From assembly GCA_965153355.1 (NCBI GenBank), contig OZ231126.1, positions 70,928,001-70,992,000 on the forward strand: 64,000 nucleotides of DNA, in the 5' to 3' direction. Position numbers and translations under genes: made by a program. Shown one piece after another: positions 1-10,423 of this stretch. The DNA is from Flaccisagitta enflata. Lineage: Eukaryota > Chaetognatha > Sagittoidea > Aphragmophora. The notes beneath the pieces were generated by a model that was given only the letters and a program-made list of their open reading frames with translations, ran no database searches and was not told where the DNA came from. Each line of letters starts with the position of its first letter. The first letter of the stretch is position 1.

Positions 1-378
1 CGTTTCTCGCCTTTTCTCTAGAATTTTTGTTTATGGCCGCATGAACTGGCATATTGCTTATTTCTTCATCAAGTTTTTAGGGCTGGATTTATTTTCAAGC
101 TGCAACGTCATTCTTTTATACACCAGAGATAGACCTTACTTTGAATGTGATTGAATATGTCACGTCAGTCCTTTAGTCACTCATTTGCAAACATAGAAGC
201 GTTATTTTTCATGATTGAGGGAGTTGTTTTCATCCTCATTTATTAGACAACATGTCCGTCAGTTGGTTGGTCGGTTGTTCAGTTGGTGGAAAGGGGTGGT
301 TTCGGGGTGCTGAAGTTGAGATGGGTAATTTTACTTGATAGATGCCGTGCTACACTTGTTTGTCATTTAAGTTGAGGA
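1..378. other. no gene seen; AT-rich flank
   Basis: No convincing coding or RNA gene. A short GGTTGGTC-rich stretch at about 250-290 resembles the microsatellite core of family A elements (see 694-933) without their ends, so it may be a remnant. Confidence 0.4.
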
Positions 379-1114
379 AAGAGCAGCGCAGTAGCCCTGA
401 GGGAACAATGTCCCGTAGACACAGAGGGAATCTGTCCATCCATCTGTCCATCTAGGATTTTAAAACTTTTTGACCGGAAAAAACATTTAAAAAATTCTAT
501 TGAAAACCATGGAAAATTGACAAAAAATGAAAAATGCAAAGTTGTCATTAAATAACACAAAAATGAAACTATGCAAAATTTTCATTGAATAGCTCATAGA
601 ATTGACACAAAAAATGCAAACATTCTCATCTAAAACATGGAAAATTGGGAAGTAAACTTTGAATTTACAAATTTCCCTTAAATTATAAAGAATAAGGCCG
701 GATACATGGCTACCCAAGTCACGTGCGGGTGGGCAGGGGCCATAATTGAGGTCAGTGGAACATTTGGGCAGGAGCAATAAGGCCAAAACCCCTATAAACA
801 ACAAAAAAGTAAAGTGTGACGGACGGACGGACCGAAGGACCGAAGGACCAATGGACCGACGGATGGACCGACGGACCGATGGACGGACCGACGGACCGAC
901 AAAGCGGGGTGTAGAGTCGCGTAGCACGCGACTAAAAAGCATTAAATAACAAGGAAAATTGAAAAGAAAATGTAAATAGGCCTCTAAGGAGACAAAGCCT
1001 TGACGATGGAGTGAGGAGGGAACCAATGAACCAATGTTAACCAATGAACCAATGGATGGATAGACAGATTCCCTCTGTGTCTACAGGAACTCTTCCCTTT
1101 CGGGGCCGCTGCCC
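379..1114. mobile_element. foldback element B1 (family B), interrupted by a family A copy
   Basis: The left end (about 379-455) and right end (about 1058-1114) are inverted copies of one sequence containing GTAGACACAGAGGGAATCTG and ending in a GGGCAGCGGCCCCGAAAGGG-type terminus. The same ends recur as a cleaner pair at 59999-60597. Here the left arm is more diverged. A family A element (694-933) lies in the middle. There is no ORF for a transposase, so this is a non-autonomous inverted-repeat element or a decayed palindrome. Confidence 0.6.
694..933 (+). mobile_element. family A element, copy a (complete)
   Basis: It starts with AAGGCCGGATACATGG, continues through a GTGCGGGTGGGCAGGGGC block and a GACGGACC microsatellite, and ends in GGGGTGTAGAGTCGCG followed by a hairpin arm and ACTAAAAA. 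The hairpin loop is GTAGC rather than the perfect palindrome. The 3' flank AAAAAGCATTAAATA is shared with the copy at 52596-52746. No coding capacity. Confidence 0.8.
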
Positions 1115-1145
1115 AAAAAAACATCCGAGTATATCCAGCCTTGTT

Positions 1146-1147
<2 letters not shown>

Positions 1148-1203
<56 letters not shown>
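1148..1203. repeat. (TG)n microsatellite
   Basis: Uninterrupted TG dinucleotides of about 28 units, just outside foldback element B1. Confidence 0.95.
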
Positions 1204-1204
<1 letters not shown>

Positions 1205-1436
1205 AAGAAGCCTAGCTCATTTCCTCAGAACCGGTATCCTTTATCTGGATCTATTCATATTTAGATAGCATTTATTGCCTCATTTACTCGATCCGTTCTG
1301 CTTTATCCGTCTTTCATGGATCCGTTCATATTATCACGGGCACCATATCTACCAACCATATTCAGGGCTCATAGAGACCCGTTTACCGGCTTTTTCTTTC
1401 CAGCGTCCAGACGTCTAGACAGTTCGTGGCACGTTC

Positions 1437-2362
1437 CTATTGGCTAGAGCGAGCGTCGCGAGATTAGACGATTTCTGATTGGTCGCCTCCGTCGCGACGG
1501 AAGCGGCGCGACGTCGCGACGCGTCGCTTCTCCCCTCTTTTCCTTCTCTGATTCATTCTCGGTCTGGCTCTATTCTCGATCGTACCTCCTCTTTCCGGAA
1601 CCTAATAATTAGAGTCGGTCCACGGGTTAACTACATGCTGACAGAGGTACCTATTACTATTATTCATGCCATATTTCCTTCATCATTTGGGTCATTATTC
1701 TGGTTATTGGTTACTCATTACTGTTATTAGGCCATATTTCCCTCATTATTCTGGTCATTATTTCTATCATTGGCCCTATTTTCGTCATATTATCCATTTT
1801 TAGCTTCTTTTAGCATTAGGTACATTACTCATGATATGTTTCCCTTTCTCTTTTGCTTTACTGTCAGTTTCTACGTTTCCATATGAGAATATACGACCTT
1901 TTCATCTCATTTCCTGGTTCTGTAGATTCTCAGCGTGACAGTTAGGGTCGTAGGCCTTCCAGTTAGCCCATTTTGATCGGTTTACCGACAGTAGAAACTC
2001 TTTGCAAGCCTGATCTTATAGTCACGCCTTTGATTCTATATTACCTCGAAGAGAGAGAAAGAAAAAGAAGCGATCCTCCGAAGAATTCCCAACAAGCTTT
2101 GCCGGGTAGCTCCTTCACCGTAGGAAGCATTGTACCCCGCGAGCTCCGACGAGAAGCTCACCAACGTACGGGCTATCTCGGGTAGCTCAATCCACCGTAC
2201 CGGCCGGTTCGCAGCTCACTACCGTGTGGGCCGGCAGGAAGCTCTTCACCCTTCGAAGCTCTTCACCCTTCGGGCTAAGAGAGGCAGCTCTCTCACTGTT
2301 ACACTACCACCACCTAAAAGAAAAGAAAAAGGAAGCTCCTTCACCCTTCAACATTATATAAG
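1437..2362 (+). promoter_or_regulatory. promoter-like region upstream of the gag ORF (possible LTR U3)
   Basis: Two inverted CCAAT boxes (ATTGG) occur at 1439-1443 and 1478-1482 in a GC- and CpG-rich block. About nine loose copies of an AGCTCNTCACC-like motif lie between 2105 and 2395. A canonical TATATAAG box is at 2355-2362. The order CCAAT, motif cluster, TATA, leader, gag ORF fits an LTR promoter. No second LTR copy is visible in the window, so LTR boundaries cannot be set, and a promoter for a host gene is not excluded. Confidence 0.45.
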
Positions 2363-2568
2363 TTAGTATAGGAAGCTCGTCACAGTGAGGGAATAGAAAG
2401 TTAGTAAGTCAGAGAAAACTTAGAAAATTTCAAAAAAAAACATTTTTTCAAAAAAAAATTCTTTTTTAATTTTTTATTTTTTTATCTTTATCTTTCTCCT
2501 ATCATCGAACTTCTATCATCGAATAACACTCACATTGTCGCACAACACATTGTCATTAGCACGCAATT

Positions 2569-2800
2569 GACGCCGCTGGGAAACATTTTCCTTCAGCGGC
2601 CAAGTCGCTACCACCATTGTACCACCATTGTACCACCATTGTAGAACATTGTAACGCCACAACACCACCATTAGTGCCACATTGTCATTACATCGCGATT
2701 GACGCCGCTGGGAACGCCTGTTCCTTCAGCGGCCAAATCGCTGCCCCTGCCCATTTGCGATTGACGCCGCTGGGAAACTCTGTTTCCTTCAGCGGCCGAG
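2569..2800 (+). repeat. three GCCGCTG/CAGCGGC hairpin repeats in the leader
   Basis: Three copies (near 2569, 2699 and 2761) of a segment that begins TTGACGCCGCTGGGAA and ends TTCCTTCAGCGGCC. The arms GCCGCTG and CAGCGGC pair, with a second GGAA/TTCC stem inside. They lie between the TATA box and the gag ORF, so they would be in the transcript leader if the TATA box is used. Confidence 0.75.
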
Positions 2801-2803
2801 TCG

Positions 2804-3203
2804 CCATAGTAGATCGTGTGTCTCCGGACACGCGTTTCACGGGTACCTTATGCCCAAATTTTCGTCCATACTTGCACCACAATAGCACATTGGCACACAG
2901 AAAACTCATTTCCTTGCCATAGTAGATCGTGTGTCTCCGGACACGCGTTTCACGGGTACCTTATGCCCAAATTTTCGTCCATACTTGCACCACAATAGCA
3001 CATTGGCACACGGAAATCTCATTTCCTTGCCATAGTAGATCGTGTGTCTCCGGACACGCGTTTCACGGGTACCTTATGCCCAAATTTTCATCCATACCTG
3101 CACCACAATAGCACATTGGCACACGGAAACCTCATTTCCTTGCCATAGTAGACCGTGTGTCTCCGGACACGCGTTTCACGGGTACCTTATGCCCAAATTT
3201 CAC
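2804..3203 (+). repeat. 113-bp tandem repeat, about 3.5 copies, in the leader
   Basis: Units start at 2804, 2917, 3030 and 3143 (period 113 bp) and are almost identical. Each has GTGTCTCCGGACAC, a 5-bp stem closed by C-G around a TCCG loop, which as RNA is a UNCG-type tetraloop. The last unit is truncated at about 3203. The unit has no long reading frame. Confidence 0.9.
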
Positions 3204-3601
3204 GCACACTCATCTTAACATATTGATCAGTAATACTCACTCACCCATTCTTCATCACTCACATCGACCTACAATACCTATTCATCTATTCACATACATA
3301 AGTATCATCGTACTCAAATAACGCATACTCGGAGTCCCTTTAAAGAAAACGTTGAGAATCATCAAAATATCGATCATCAGTGTCATTTGTCCCCATTCGA
3401 ATTCACCCTCTCAAACTCCCTTCCTTCCTCATCGCCATATTGAATTTCTCTTCTCTCTCACTATCTGCCCAATGTATTCCGAGTAACTCGTGTCTCCTCA
3501 TCAACGTGATCGATTTATTCAGTTTAAATCTTACGGATTAATTTAATTAGCCAGTTAACCTATTAATAGTTTAATTGGTCAAACATTAGTAGCCCGTCAA
3601 G

Positions 3602-6064
3602 ATGGTTTTACCACATGGAGTCGACATGTGGTACGATGATGATCCAATCTACGATGAAAGATACTTTAGAACTCTCAGAAGACAAACGAACGATCTGTTG
3701 ACTGAATATGAACAAACCCACGATCGGGCCATTAACAGCCAAGACAGGACAGACAAAAACAGGGCAAATGAATTAAGGAAACAACTTGAGAAAAAGGAAT
3801 CAGAACTTAAGCTGAGGAAAAATCGTTTCACCTCGAGTGTGTTGAGAGAAAACATTGACAAGCTAACCACTGAAATTCAAGCATGTCTGTACCGTCTTCG
3901 TCTATTTCCAGCCCAATTGGCAATAACGGATGGAAGAGACAATGGACAAAATCCTCAACAAATCGCGAATGCGACGAGATCACTCCGACTTCTCATGCTC
4001 GAACCGCAACAAAAGGCTGGGGTCATCGAAATTCAAAATACCCAACCTCGCTCATGGCACCCACCCCTTGTCGTCTCACAGACATCTGCCCAACAGACCG
4101 TCCGTTCAACAGACCGTCTGCCCAACAGATCGTCAACAACACAACATTCATTTGTGAGAGTACATGGCCATAGCCCTAATGTTTCCCATCTTCCTATTGC
4201 TACTCGGACTAACGAAACCAGACTGTCTAACACAGGAGCCCGTGAAAGAACTCACATTTCACACACAAACGCTTTGCCTCACCTACATGGGACAGATCGC
4301 GACGGCGACGGCGACGGCGATGGCGACGACGCCTCCGTCACCACGTTCTCATCGGCTAGATCGGACATAACGGTAGTCCCCGAGCTCGTAGATATCACCT
4401 CGTTTGACGGCGAAAACGAACATGAAAATCTTCGAAAGAAATATGACAAGGTGATTGAGAGGAAGAAAAAGTTAAATGATCATTTTAACGACAAAAAGAA
4501 AAAGTACGATGACGAATGCAGACTATTGCTAGGGAAAATGCACTCATTGTCAGAGATGGAAGGAAATGACGCGAACGCACAAATAGGTGAAGAAGGACAA
4601 GCGGACATGGAGAGAGAATTCGAAACAGTTGAGGGTTTTGAAAGGGTCAACAGAACACGTAGCTGGGTCAATTTTCAGGAATCAGTTCATCCATCCGATT
4701 CAGCCTCTGTGGCTTCATTTTTAGAACTGCCAAATAACAATGCTAATCAACAAAATACCCAATCTCCCCACACTCTACCCTACACAGATTCACATCCCCC
4801 AACCAACACACACTTCCGCCGAACAAATCACGATCCCACTCATCACACACAAACAAACGAACGGGCCGATGTATCTAGAACGCTTGCTGACAGAAGAAGG
4901 ACCGAGGGCATCCAACCACAAAACCACTCCAATGCGAGTCATCAGGTAGAGTCTCATCCACCCAAAAATCACCCAAATACTCATTCGAACCCCCAGTACC
5001 ACCCCCAAAGACCAGCGCAACAAATGAGTACTAGACAAACATATACTGTCATTTCCCAAACCAGAGGCGAAAACGCCACAGCGACTCATATACTAGCTAC
5101 AGAATGCGCAAGACTAGATACAATTCCCCAATCCCCACGATCTCATCAAAATATTCCAAATGACAATATTCAACACGATTATTCAAACATTGAAAGACAG
5201 AGACATAACGAAAGACAAATCGCGGAGAGAAGGACAAACAGTCAAATACAAACCAATACAGACAACAACAATATACAGACAAACATACTCAACAATAACT
5301 CGACCAGACCAAAGGTCAGAACAAATCAACAGGAATCACATACTCATACTAAGCAACATACACAGCCCCGTACACAAATAGATGACCATATAAACACAGA
5401 CAGGCAAAGCAGGCATGACTCTGACATACCGTTTGCTACATCAGATATATCGACACAAAAACGAGCTAGTTACACAAGCAAATCTAAAAATACACAAACT
5501 AAACAGACTCCTCCAATTTCCCCAATTTACAGTCCAAACCTACCCAGACCAAAGAATAGTAGGCACGCACCATCAGATCCTAACTTTAACCATAATGGTC
5601 ACACCTCGAACTCTTACTTGCCCCAACAGAAACACGAGACGAAGAAGGAAGAAGCGCATAATCGATCCGCGAACAACCCGGAGGGGTTCGTAGGTGCGAT
5701 GGCGAGTTCACCAGTCGGTCATTCATCTCTTGGCGGTCGTAAATCACCCAAAATGCCATGGGCGAGTTCACCAGTCGGTCATTCATCTCCTGACGGTCGT
5801 AAATCACCCAAAATCTCGATTGATCTCAACCCTGATGACGAAAACAAAGGTAAAAACAATGAGGGTCAATTCTTCAACACAGATTCATTGAGATTCTTTG
5901 CTGCTAAAGATGCACGCGATTTTTTACAGAGAAATAGACTACCAGAGGAACAAAGATTCAGTGGAGATAGTAAGGTTGATTTTGAGTCAGTTCTGCTTAG
6001 ATTCCAAACAATCACAGACAATTCAGGAATACCAGCTAGAGAACTCATTTTTGAGTTCATATGA
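3602..6064 (+). CDS. Gag-like polyprotein of an LTR retrotransposon (BEL/Pao type), 3' truncated
   Basis: An 820-residue ORF with a good start context (AAGATGG). Residues about 25-105 are charged and predicted coiled coil; a second Lys/Glu-rich coiled coil lies at about 266-315. Residues about 360-745 are low-complexity, rich in Asn, Gln, His and Thr, with a 20-residue repeat (SSPVGHSS...GRKSPK, two copies) near 700-740. The last about 60 residues (RFSGDSKVDFESVLLRFQTI) resemble the start of the capsid-like domain of BEL/Pao Gag proteins. The frame stops just where that domain should continue; a matching continuation (FSGEAAKI...) is at 9061-9429. Family assignment rests on remembered patterns and the coiled-coil plus capsid layout. 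No protease or reverse transcriptase follows, so the element is a fragment. Confidence 0.6.
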   Translation: MVLPHGVDMWYDDDPIYDERYFRTLRRQTNDLLTEYEQTHDRAINSQDRTDKNRANELRKQLEKKESELKLRKNRFTSSVLRENIDKLTTEIQACLYRLRLFPAQLAITDGRDNGQNPQQIANATRSLRLLMLEPQQKAGVIEIQNTQPRSWHPPLVVSQTSAQQTVRSTDRLPNRSSTTQHSFVRVHGHSPNVSHLPIATRTNETRLSNTGARERTHISHTNALPHLHGTDRDGDGDGDGDDASVTTFSSARSDITVVPELVDITSFDGENEHENLRKKYDKVIERKKKLNDHFNDKKKKYDDECRLLLGKMHSLSEMEGNDANAQIGEEGQADMEREFETVEGFERVNRTRSWVNFQESVHPSDSASVASFLELPNNNANQQNTQSPHTLPYTDSHPPTNTHFRRTNHDPTHHTQTNERADVSRTLADRRRTEGIQPQNHSNASHQVESHPPKNHPNTHSNPQYHPQRPAQQMSTRQTYTVISQTRGENATATHILATECARLDTIPQSPRSHQNIPNDNIQHDYSNIERQRHNERQIAERRTNSQIQTNTDNNNIQTNILNNNSTRPKVRTNQQESHTHTKQHTQPRTQIDDHINTDRQSRHDSDIPFATSDISTQKRASYTSKSKNTQTKQTPPISPIYSPNLPRPKNSRHAPSDPNFNHNGHTSNSYLPQQKHETKKEEAHNRSANNPEGFVGAMASSPVGHSSLGGRKSPKMPWASSPVGHSSPDGRKSPKISIDLNPDDENKGKNNEGQFFNTDSLRFFAAKDARDFLQRNRLPEEQRFSGDSKVDFESVLLRFQTITDNSGIPARELIFEFI

Positions 6065-6472
6065 ATCCAAACAGCGTAAAACAGGAGAAGCGTTGAAACT
6101 GCTCTTAATCTCATTCGACGTGTTAGATTCATCAAGGATTTCTGTTTCTTTATTTTTTTTCTCTGAATGAATTTTATTTTCACTTCAAGCTGTAGGGGAG
6201 TCCCATCACAAGACTGTTTTCCATCGAATTCAAAAAGACGAGACAGGTAAGGTCATTTATACTTGGAGACTAATTGGTGCCGCACGAGCTCTTTTTCGTT
6301 GCAATGAAAATAAGAAACATTGGGGTGATTTTTGACACTGTCTCGATTTGTCTATGTATCTAGATGATGTATCAATCTTGATACGGAAATGATCGCTGTA
6401 TCAGGGACCCACCGCACATCTTTTTGAAAGCGCGGGAACACTTATAAAAATAAAAGAGTGATTTAAAAAAAT

Positions 6473-6473
<1 letters not shown>
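6065..6473. other. no gene seen downstream of the gag ORF
   Basis: The gag frame is lost and no pol-like frame is seen. A short alternative frame (6060-6140) contains TGEALKLL, which loosely resembles the capsid continuation, so a frameshift rather than a clean break is possible. Confidence 0.35.

Positions 6474-6542
<69 letters not shown>
6474..6542. repeat. (GA)n microsatellite
   Basis: Pure GA run of about 34 units. Confidence 0.95.
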
Positions 6543-6545
<3 letters not shown>

Positions 6546-6884
6546 TTGACCATCTTTCTTCCCTTTTGCTGTTTTCTAATTCATCAAAATTTGCATTGTA
6601 GTATTCTTTTTGACACTGCAGGTACGACCAAGACCGGAACCAATAGTGAAGCGAACGACTCAGCTGCCTGCCGGCCGCCGTGAATGCGACATTACAAAAC
6701 GTACTGCGTCGTAGGGTAATCAAGGACTGAGGAGAAATTACCGGAACACTTTTTTTTATAAGAACCAAGTTTATTAGAACGTTAGGCTTAAAATCCTTAA
6801 GAATTTAAAAACATGCTAAGAATATTGAATGGCTTCATTTTTCATTTTTCATTTTTTTAAAAAAATGTATTAAAAAAAATTTTT

Positions 6885-7083
6885 AGTCGTGTGCACGCGA
6901 CTCTACACCCCGCTTTGTCCGTCGGTCGGTTGGTTGGTCAGTCCCCATTTTACTTTTTTTATCAATTTTATTTCTTTATACCATTTTAAGTCATTTTAGT
7001 GTAAACTAAGTCATTCTAAGTAATTTTAAGTAATTGTAAGTCAATCTGTAAGTCTCGCACGCGACTTATAGGTGTTGGCCTTG
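6885..7083 (-). mobile_element. family A element, copy b (complete)
   Basis: On the plus strand it runs from AGTCGTGTGCACGCGACT, CTCTACACCCCGC and a GTCGGTCGGTTGG stretch, through AAGTCATTTT-like repeats, to GCACGCGACTTATAGGTG and TTGGCCTTG. It is flanked by T-runs on both sides. One hairpin arm base is mismatched. Confidence 0.85.
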
Positions 7084-7368
7084 TTTCTTTGAAAATAAAA
7101 AAAAACTATTTTTTTTTTTTTACAGTGTTTTCTTCTGTTTCCACTTTTCTTGATATCTTTTTTCAAAGTCTAAATATATTTCGTTATAGTTTCATAAATA
7201 TTTTATTTAACTTCTTCTAGAAGACAATTTTAAATCGATTACAATTGTTCCTAATAAAAGGTTAAAACCTGTTTAAACTAAAATCAATTTAAAAAGGTTT
7301 AAACATTGAAATTGCCTAAAAATTAAGAACATTTAAAGGTTGCCCAAAAATTGATGTTCTTATATGAA
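7084..7368. other. AT-rich spacer, nothing recognised
   Basis: Low-complexity A/T-rich DNA between two family A copies; no ORF or structured RNA recognised. Confidence 0.4.
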
Positions 7369-7818
7369 CAAGGTCAACAAACCTTAGTTGCGTGGTAATA
7401 AGGGTAATAAAGGTAATAAAGGTAATAGAGGTAATTAAGGTAATTAAGGTAATTAAATACCCTTAAGTACCGCAAAGCATCCTTAAGTACCTAATGTACC
7501 CTAAAGTACCCTAAAGTACCTTAAGTACCCTAAAGTATCCTAAAGTATCCTGAAGTACCCTAAAGTACTATAAAACACCTTTAGTACCTAGAGTACTCTT
7601 AAGTACCCTGCAGTACCTAAAGTACCCTTAAGTATCTAATGTTCCTTAAAGTACCCAAAAGTATCTTTAAGTACTCAGAAGTACCCTTAAGTACCTTTAA
7701 AATGAAGAATTACGCTTTATTTCAAAAATGTTACGGACAGACAGACAGACCGACCGACCGACCGACCGACCGACCGACCGACCGACATAGCGGCTTCTAG
7801 AGTCGCGTTCACGCGACT
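7369..7818 (+). mobile_element. family A element, copy c, with AAGTACCCT minisatellite
   Basis: Begins CAAGGTCAACAAACCTTAG (the Type-2 CAAGGCCAACACCTATAAG end, diverged). It carries GGTAATAAA and then 11-bp CCTAAAGTAC-like repeats (about 7390-7700), a pure GACC run (7745-7785), and ends TCTAGAGTCGCGTTCACG, CGACT, AAAAAAA. Confidence 0.8.
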
Positions 7819-8139
7819 AAAAAAAGTGTACCCAGAGTATAGCACGAAGTGCTTGTGAATGGATAAATAATCAAAAAATATTAGGGACTGACTGATGGAC
7901 AAATCCGCCAAAGGGATGCCCGTGCCCGCAGTAATCTAAGAAAAGTAATACCTTGTTCTGTTTATGGATAGGGGGCACGATCTCAAGGCAACTCTGGAAG
8001 ACCCAAGTTGTAAAGAACTTCATTCAAAATTTGGTCAAGGCCACATGAAGCGCAAAACGACAGAGCGAAAAAAATTGGTGAGGTTCGAGAACAGCATGAC
8101 GAACAATGAAAACTTGGAGACATTTACAGACAAAAAGAA
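7819..8139. other. no gene seen
   Basis: Unique-looking DNA with a short open frame that runs into the CA microsatellite; no recognisable product. Confidence 0.35.
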
Positions 8140-8440
8140 AACACACACACACTCACACTCACACACACACACACACACGCACACACACTTACGCGCACAC
8201 ACACACACACAAACACAGACACACACACAGACACATACAATAAACACACCCCATAATTTACTTAGTCACACAACAAACACACAACAAAAACTTACAAAAC
8301 AAACACACAGAACGAACACACACAGAACAAACACACACAGGATGAACACACACACAACGAATACACACAGAGCAAATACACAGAACAAAAACACACACAC
8401 ACACACGCACACGCACACACGCACACGCACACACGTGCCG
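8140..8440. repeat. compound CA-rich microsatellite
   Basis: Imperfect (CA)n with ACACAGAACAAAC-type variants. The His/Thr-rich or Cys/Val-rich frames crossing it are repeat translations, not genes. Confidence 0.9.
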
Positions 8441-9002
8441 CAGTCGCTTCGTGGTGATCTTTCCTCTGCCAGGGGACGCCTGTTTTAATTCTTTTGCTGT
8501 GAAAAACATTGGGCTGATTGAAAAGTATGCTAGCCTATTCAACGTAACGCGAGGCCCTTGATAGCTACACGTACTGGTTTTAATTGAATGATTACCGTCC
8601 TAATGAAAAAAGGAAGTAATTATGGATAGCTTGGAGTGTTTCTCCATTTTTAGTCGGGGACAAGCAACTCTATAAGACTGTCCATCCGTTGGTCCATCAG
8701 TTCAGTGAGGATTGAGTTGAAAAGTGTGCTAAGTGTGTCGGATTGTAGCAAATCAGAAAGAGGGAAAGGAACAAAGACTGAACAGACGAAATATTGTAGT
8801 TACACCGTATTTCTCGCGCCATCATTGCATTGTTTACTGTCAATTTGTTAAAATTTGTAATAAAAGTCTTGTCATTGAAATGTTTATTTCTCCATGTTAT
8901 TGCCAAATGATGAACTATCAACGGACTGATAGATTGTCAGGTATAGGGATTTGCCAAAGCAGCATGTATTTGTCGCTTTTATCGTGGTTGCTTTTCATGA
9001 GT
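8441..9002. other. no gene seen; one decayed family A end
   Basis: At about 8648 TTTTAGTCGGGGACAAG followed by CAACTCTATAAGACTGTCC resembles the hairpin end of family A. The rest shows nothing recognisable. Confidence 0.35.
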
Positions 9003-9098
9003 TGATCGGTTTTGCTTAGTTAGCTAGTTATTCGCCATGTCCTGAACTTAAAAAAAAAGTCGCGATTTTGTTCAGGACACGGTAAAGGATAAAACCGA
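9003..9098. repeat. imperfect inverted repeat at the gag break
   Basis: GATCGGTTTT and GTCCTGAAC at 9004-9048 are repeated in inverted order (GTTCAGGAC, AAAACCGATC) at 9073-9097. The right arm lies inside the gag fragment that starts at 9061, so the left arm looks like an inverted duplication of coding sequence at the breakpoint. Confidence 0.6.
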
Positions 9099-9428
9099 TC
9101 TACGTTTGTTTACAACCCGGTCCAGAGACGTACAGGCCTTGAATTCTTATGTAAAACATTATTTCTCCGGCGAAGCCGCAAAAATATGTGAACTTTATGA
9201 AGGAAGAGGAAACGCAGAAGATAATTTAAGAGACGCAATTGAACACCTCAAGCTAGAATTTGGATATGAAGCTAGAAGCATTCACAATATGATTAACAAT
9301 ATTGTATGTGACGGAGCCATTGACCGTAACAAACCATCAGAATTCAAAGCATTGAGAATTGCACTCACCACTATTTACCGCAAAGCAAAGAACGCAAAGA
9401 GAGACAGCATTTTCAACAACGCAGACAC

Positions 9429-9429
<1 letters not shown>
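9061..9429 (+). pseudogene. Gag capsid-domain fragment (BEL/Pao type)
   Basis: An open frame without a proper start encodes about 123 residues including SYVKHYFSGEAAKICELYEG, NAEDNLRDAIEHLKLEFGYE and a helical tail, a pattern like the middle of BEL/Pao capsid-like domains (hydrophobic-x-GEAAK-I ... A-x-x-x-L-x-x-x-FG). It fits as continuation of the ORF ending at 6064, but the junction does not align base for base, so it may come from a different copy. The frame runs into a TG microsatellite at 9430 and has no zinc knuckle or pol. Confidence 0.55.
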
Positions 9430-9521
<92 letters not shown>

Positions 9522-9595
9522 ATAAGTGTGTGTGAGTGTGTGTATGAGTGCGCGCTTGTGCGTGTGATCCTGTTGTATGTCTGTGTCGCTGACAC

Positions 9596-9651
<56 letters not shown>

Positions 9652-9835
9652 GAGATAGGGAGAAAAAACAATAGTGAGGGAGAGAGCGATAGCGAGCAAG
9701 CGCGAGCGCGAGCAAGCGCGAGCGCGAGCAAGCGCGAGCGCGAGCGAGCGTGCCAGAGAGAGCAAAAGAGCAAGCAAGAGAGAGCAAGAGAGCAAGCGAG
9801 AGAGAGAGAGCCAGAGTGAGAGCAAGACAGAGCAA
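9430..9835. repeat. TG, GA and AGCGCG microsatellites in succession
   Basis: (TG)n at 9431-9521, a TG-rich bridge, (GA)n at 9602-9651, then GCGAGCAAGCGCGAGCGCGA-type repeats at about 9690-9830. All long frames here are repeat translations. Confidence 0.9.
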
Positions 9836-10219
9836 GACACACACATGGACATAAAGGGACCAACTGACGCCCCTAAACTTTATCTAAAATCCTTCCAGGT
9901 GCGATTTTTGTCAGAATAATCCGCAATACGTGTATTGAAAATGAAGGAGCGGTATACTCGTACAGGGAAGAAAAAAATGCGCTCAGGAGAAGGGACAAGT
10001 AAGACAAAAGCTGAAATATCAGGGAAAAAAGGAATTTGTAGCGGATAACAAACCTTAGGATGAATTCATCATTATGCGTATCAATTGTGCAACATTTTGT
10101 TTAAATTCAACAATGACAAAGGTCACAATTCTGTAAAAGATATGTTGCCGTCCTAGGCACACAGAAAAATTTGATTATGAAATCTTTGTGCGATGAAATG
10201 CAATAAGAAATAGTTTTCT

Positions 10220-10423
10220 TTGTGCAACCTTCAGGTGCGTCGTCATTATAAGCGTTGTGATCAAAACAATATTGAAGAATGCGAGTCAAGTTGCTATGGC
10301 AAGCAATACTGGCATGGATCCAAAGGATTATGGTGTATATTAGCGCTCATGGAATGCGCAGAAAATGGCTTTAGTATCCCCACCCGGCGCTCTTTCCTTT
10401 CCAATATTACCAAAAAAGAGTAA
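10220..10423 (+). other. possible short exon or ORF, unidentified
   Basis: After a pyrimidine-rich tract ending TTCAG (10234) there is an open frame with a Cys-rich start (CDQNNIEECESSC) and then SKGLWCILALMECAENG. The 3' part from about 10330 lies in a repeat whose inverted copy at 24.8 kb has a stop in the same frame. No family recognised; it may be chance. Confidence 0.2.

Noticed and set aside
1400-3600. A full 5' LTR with defined boundaries
   Set aside because: No second LTR copy, clear TG...CA ends or primer-binding site could be matched in the window.
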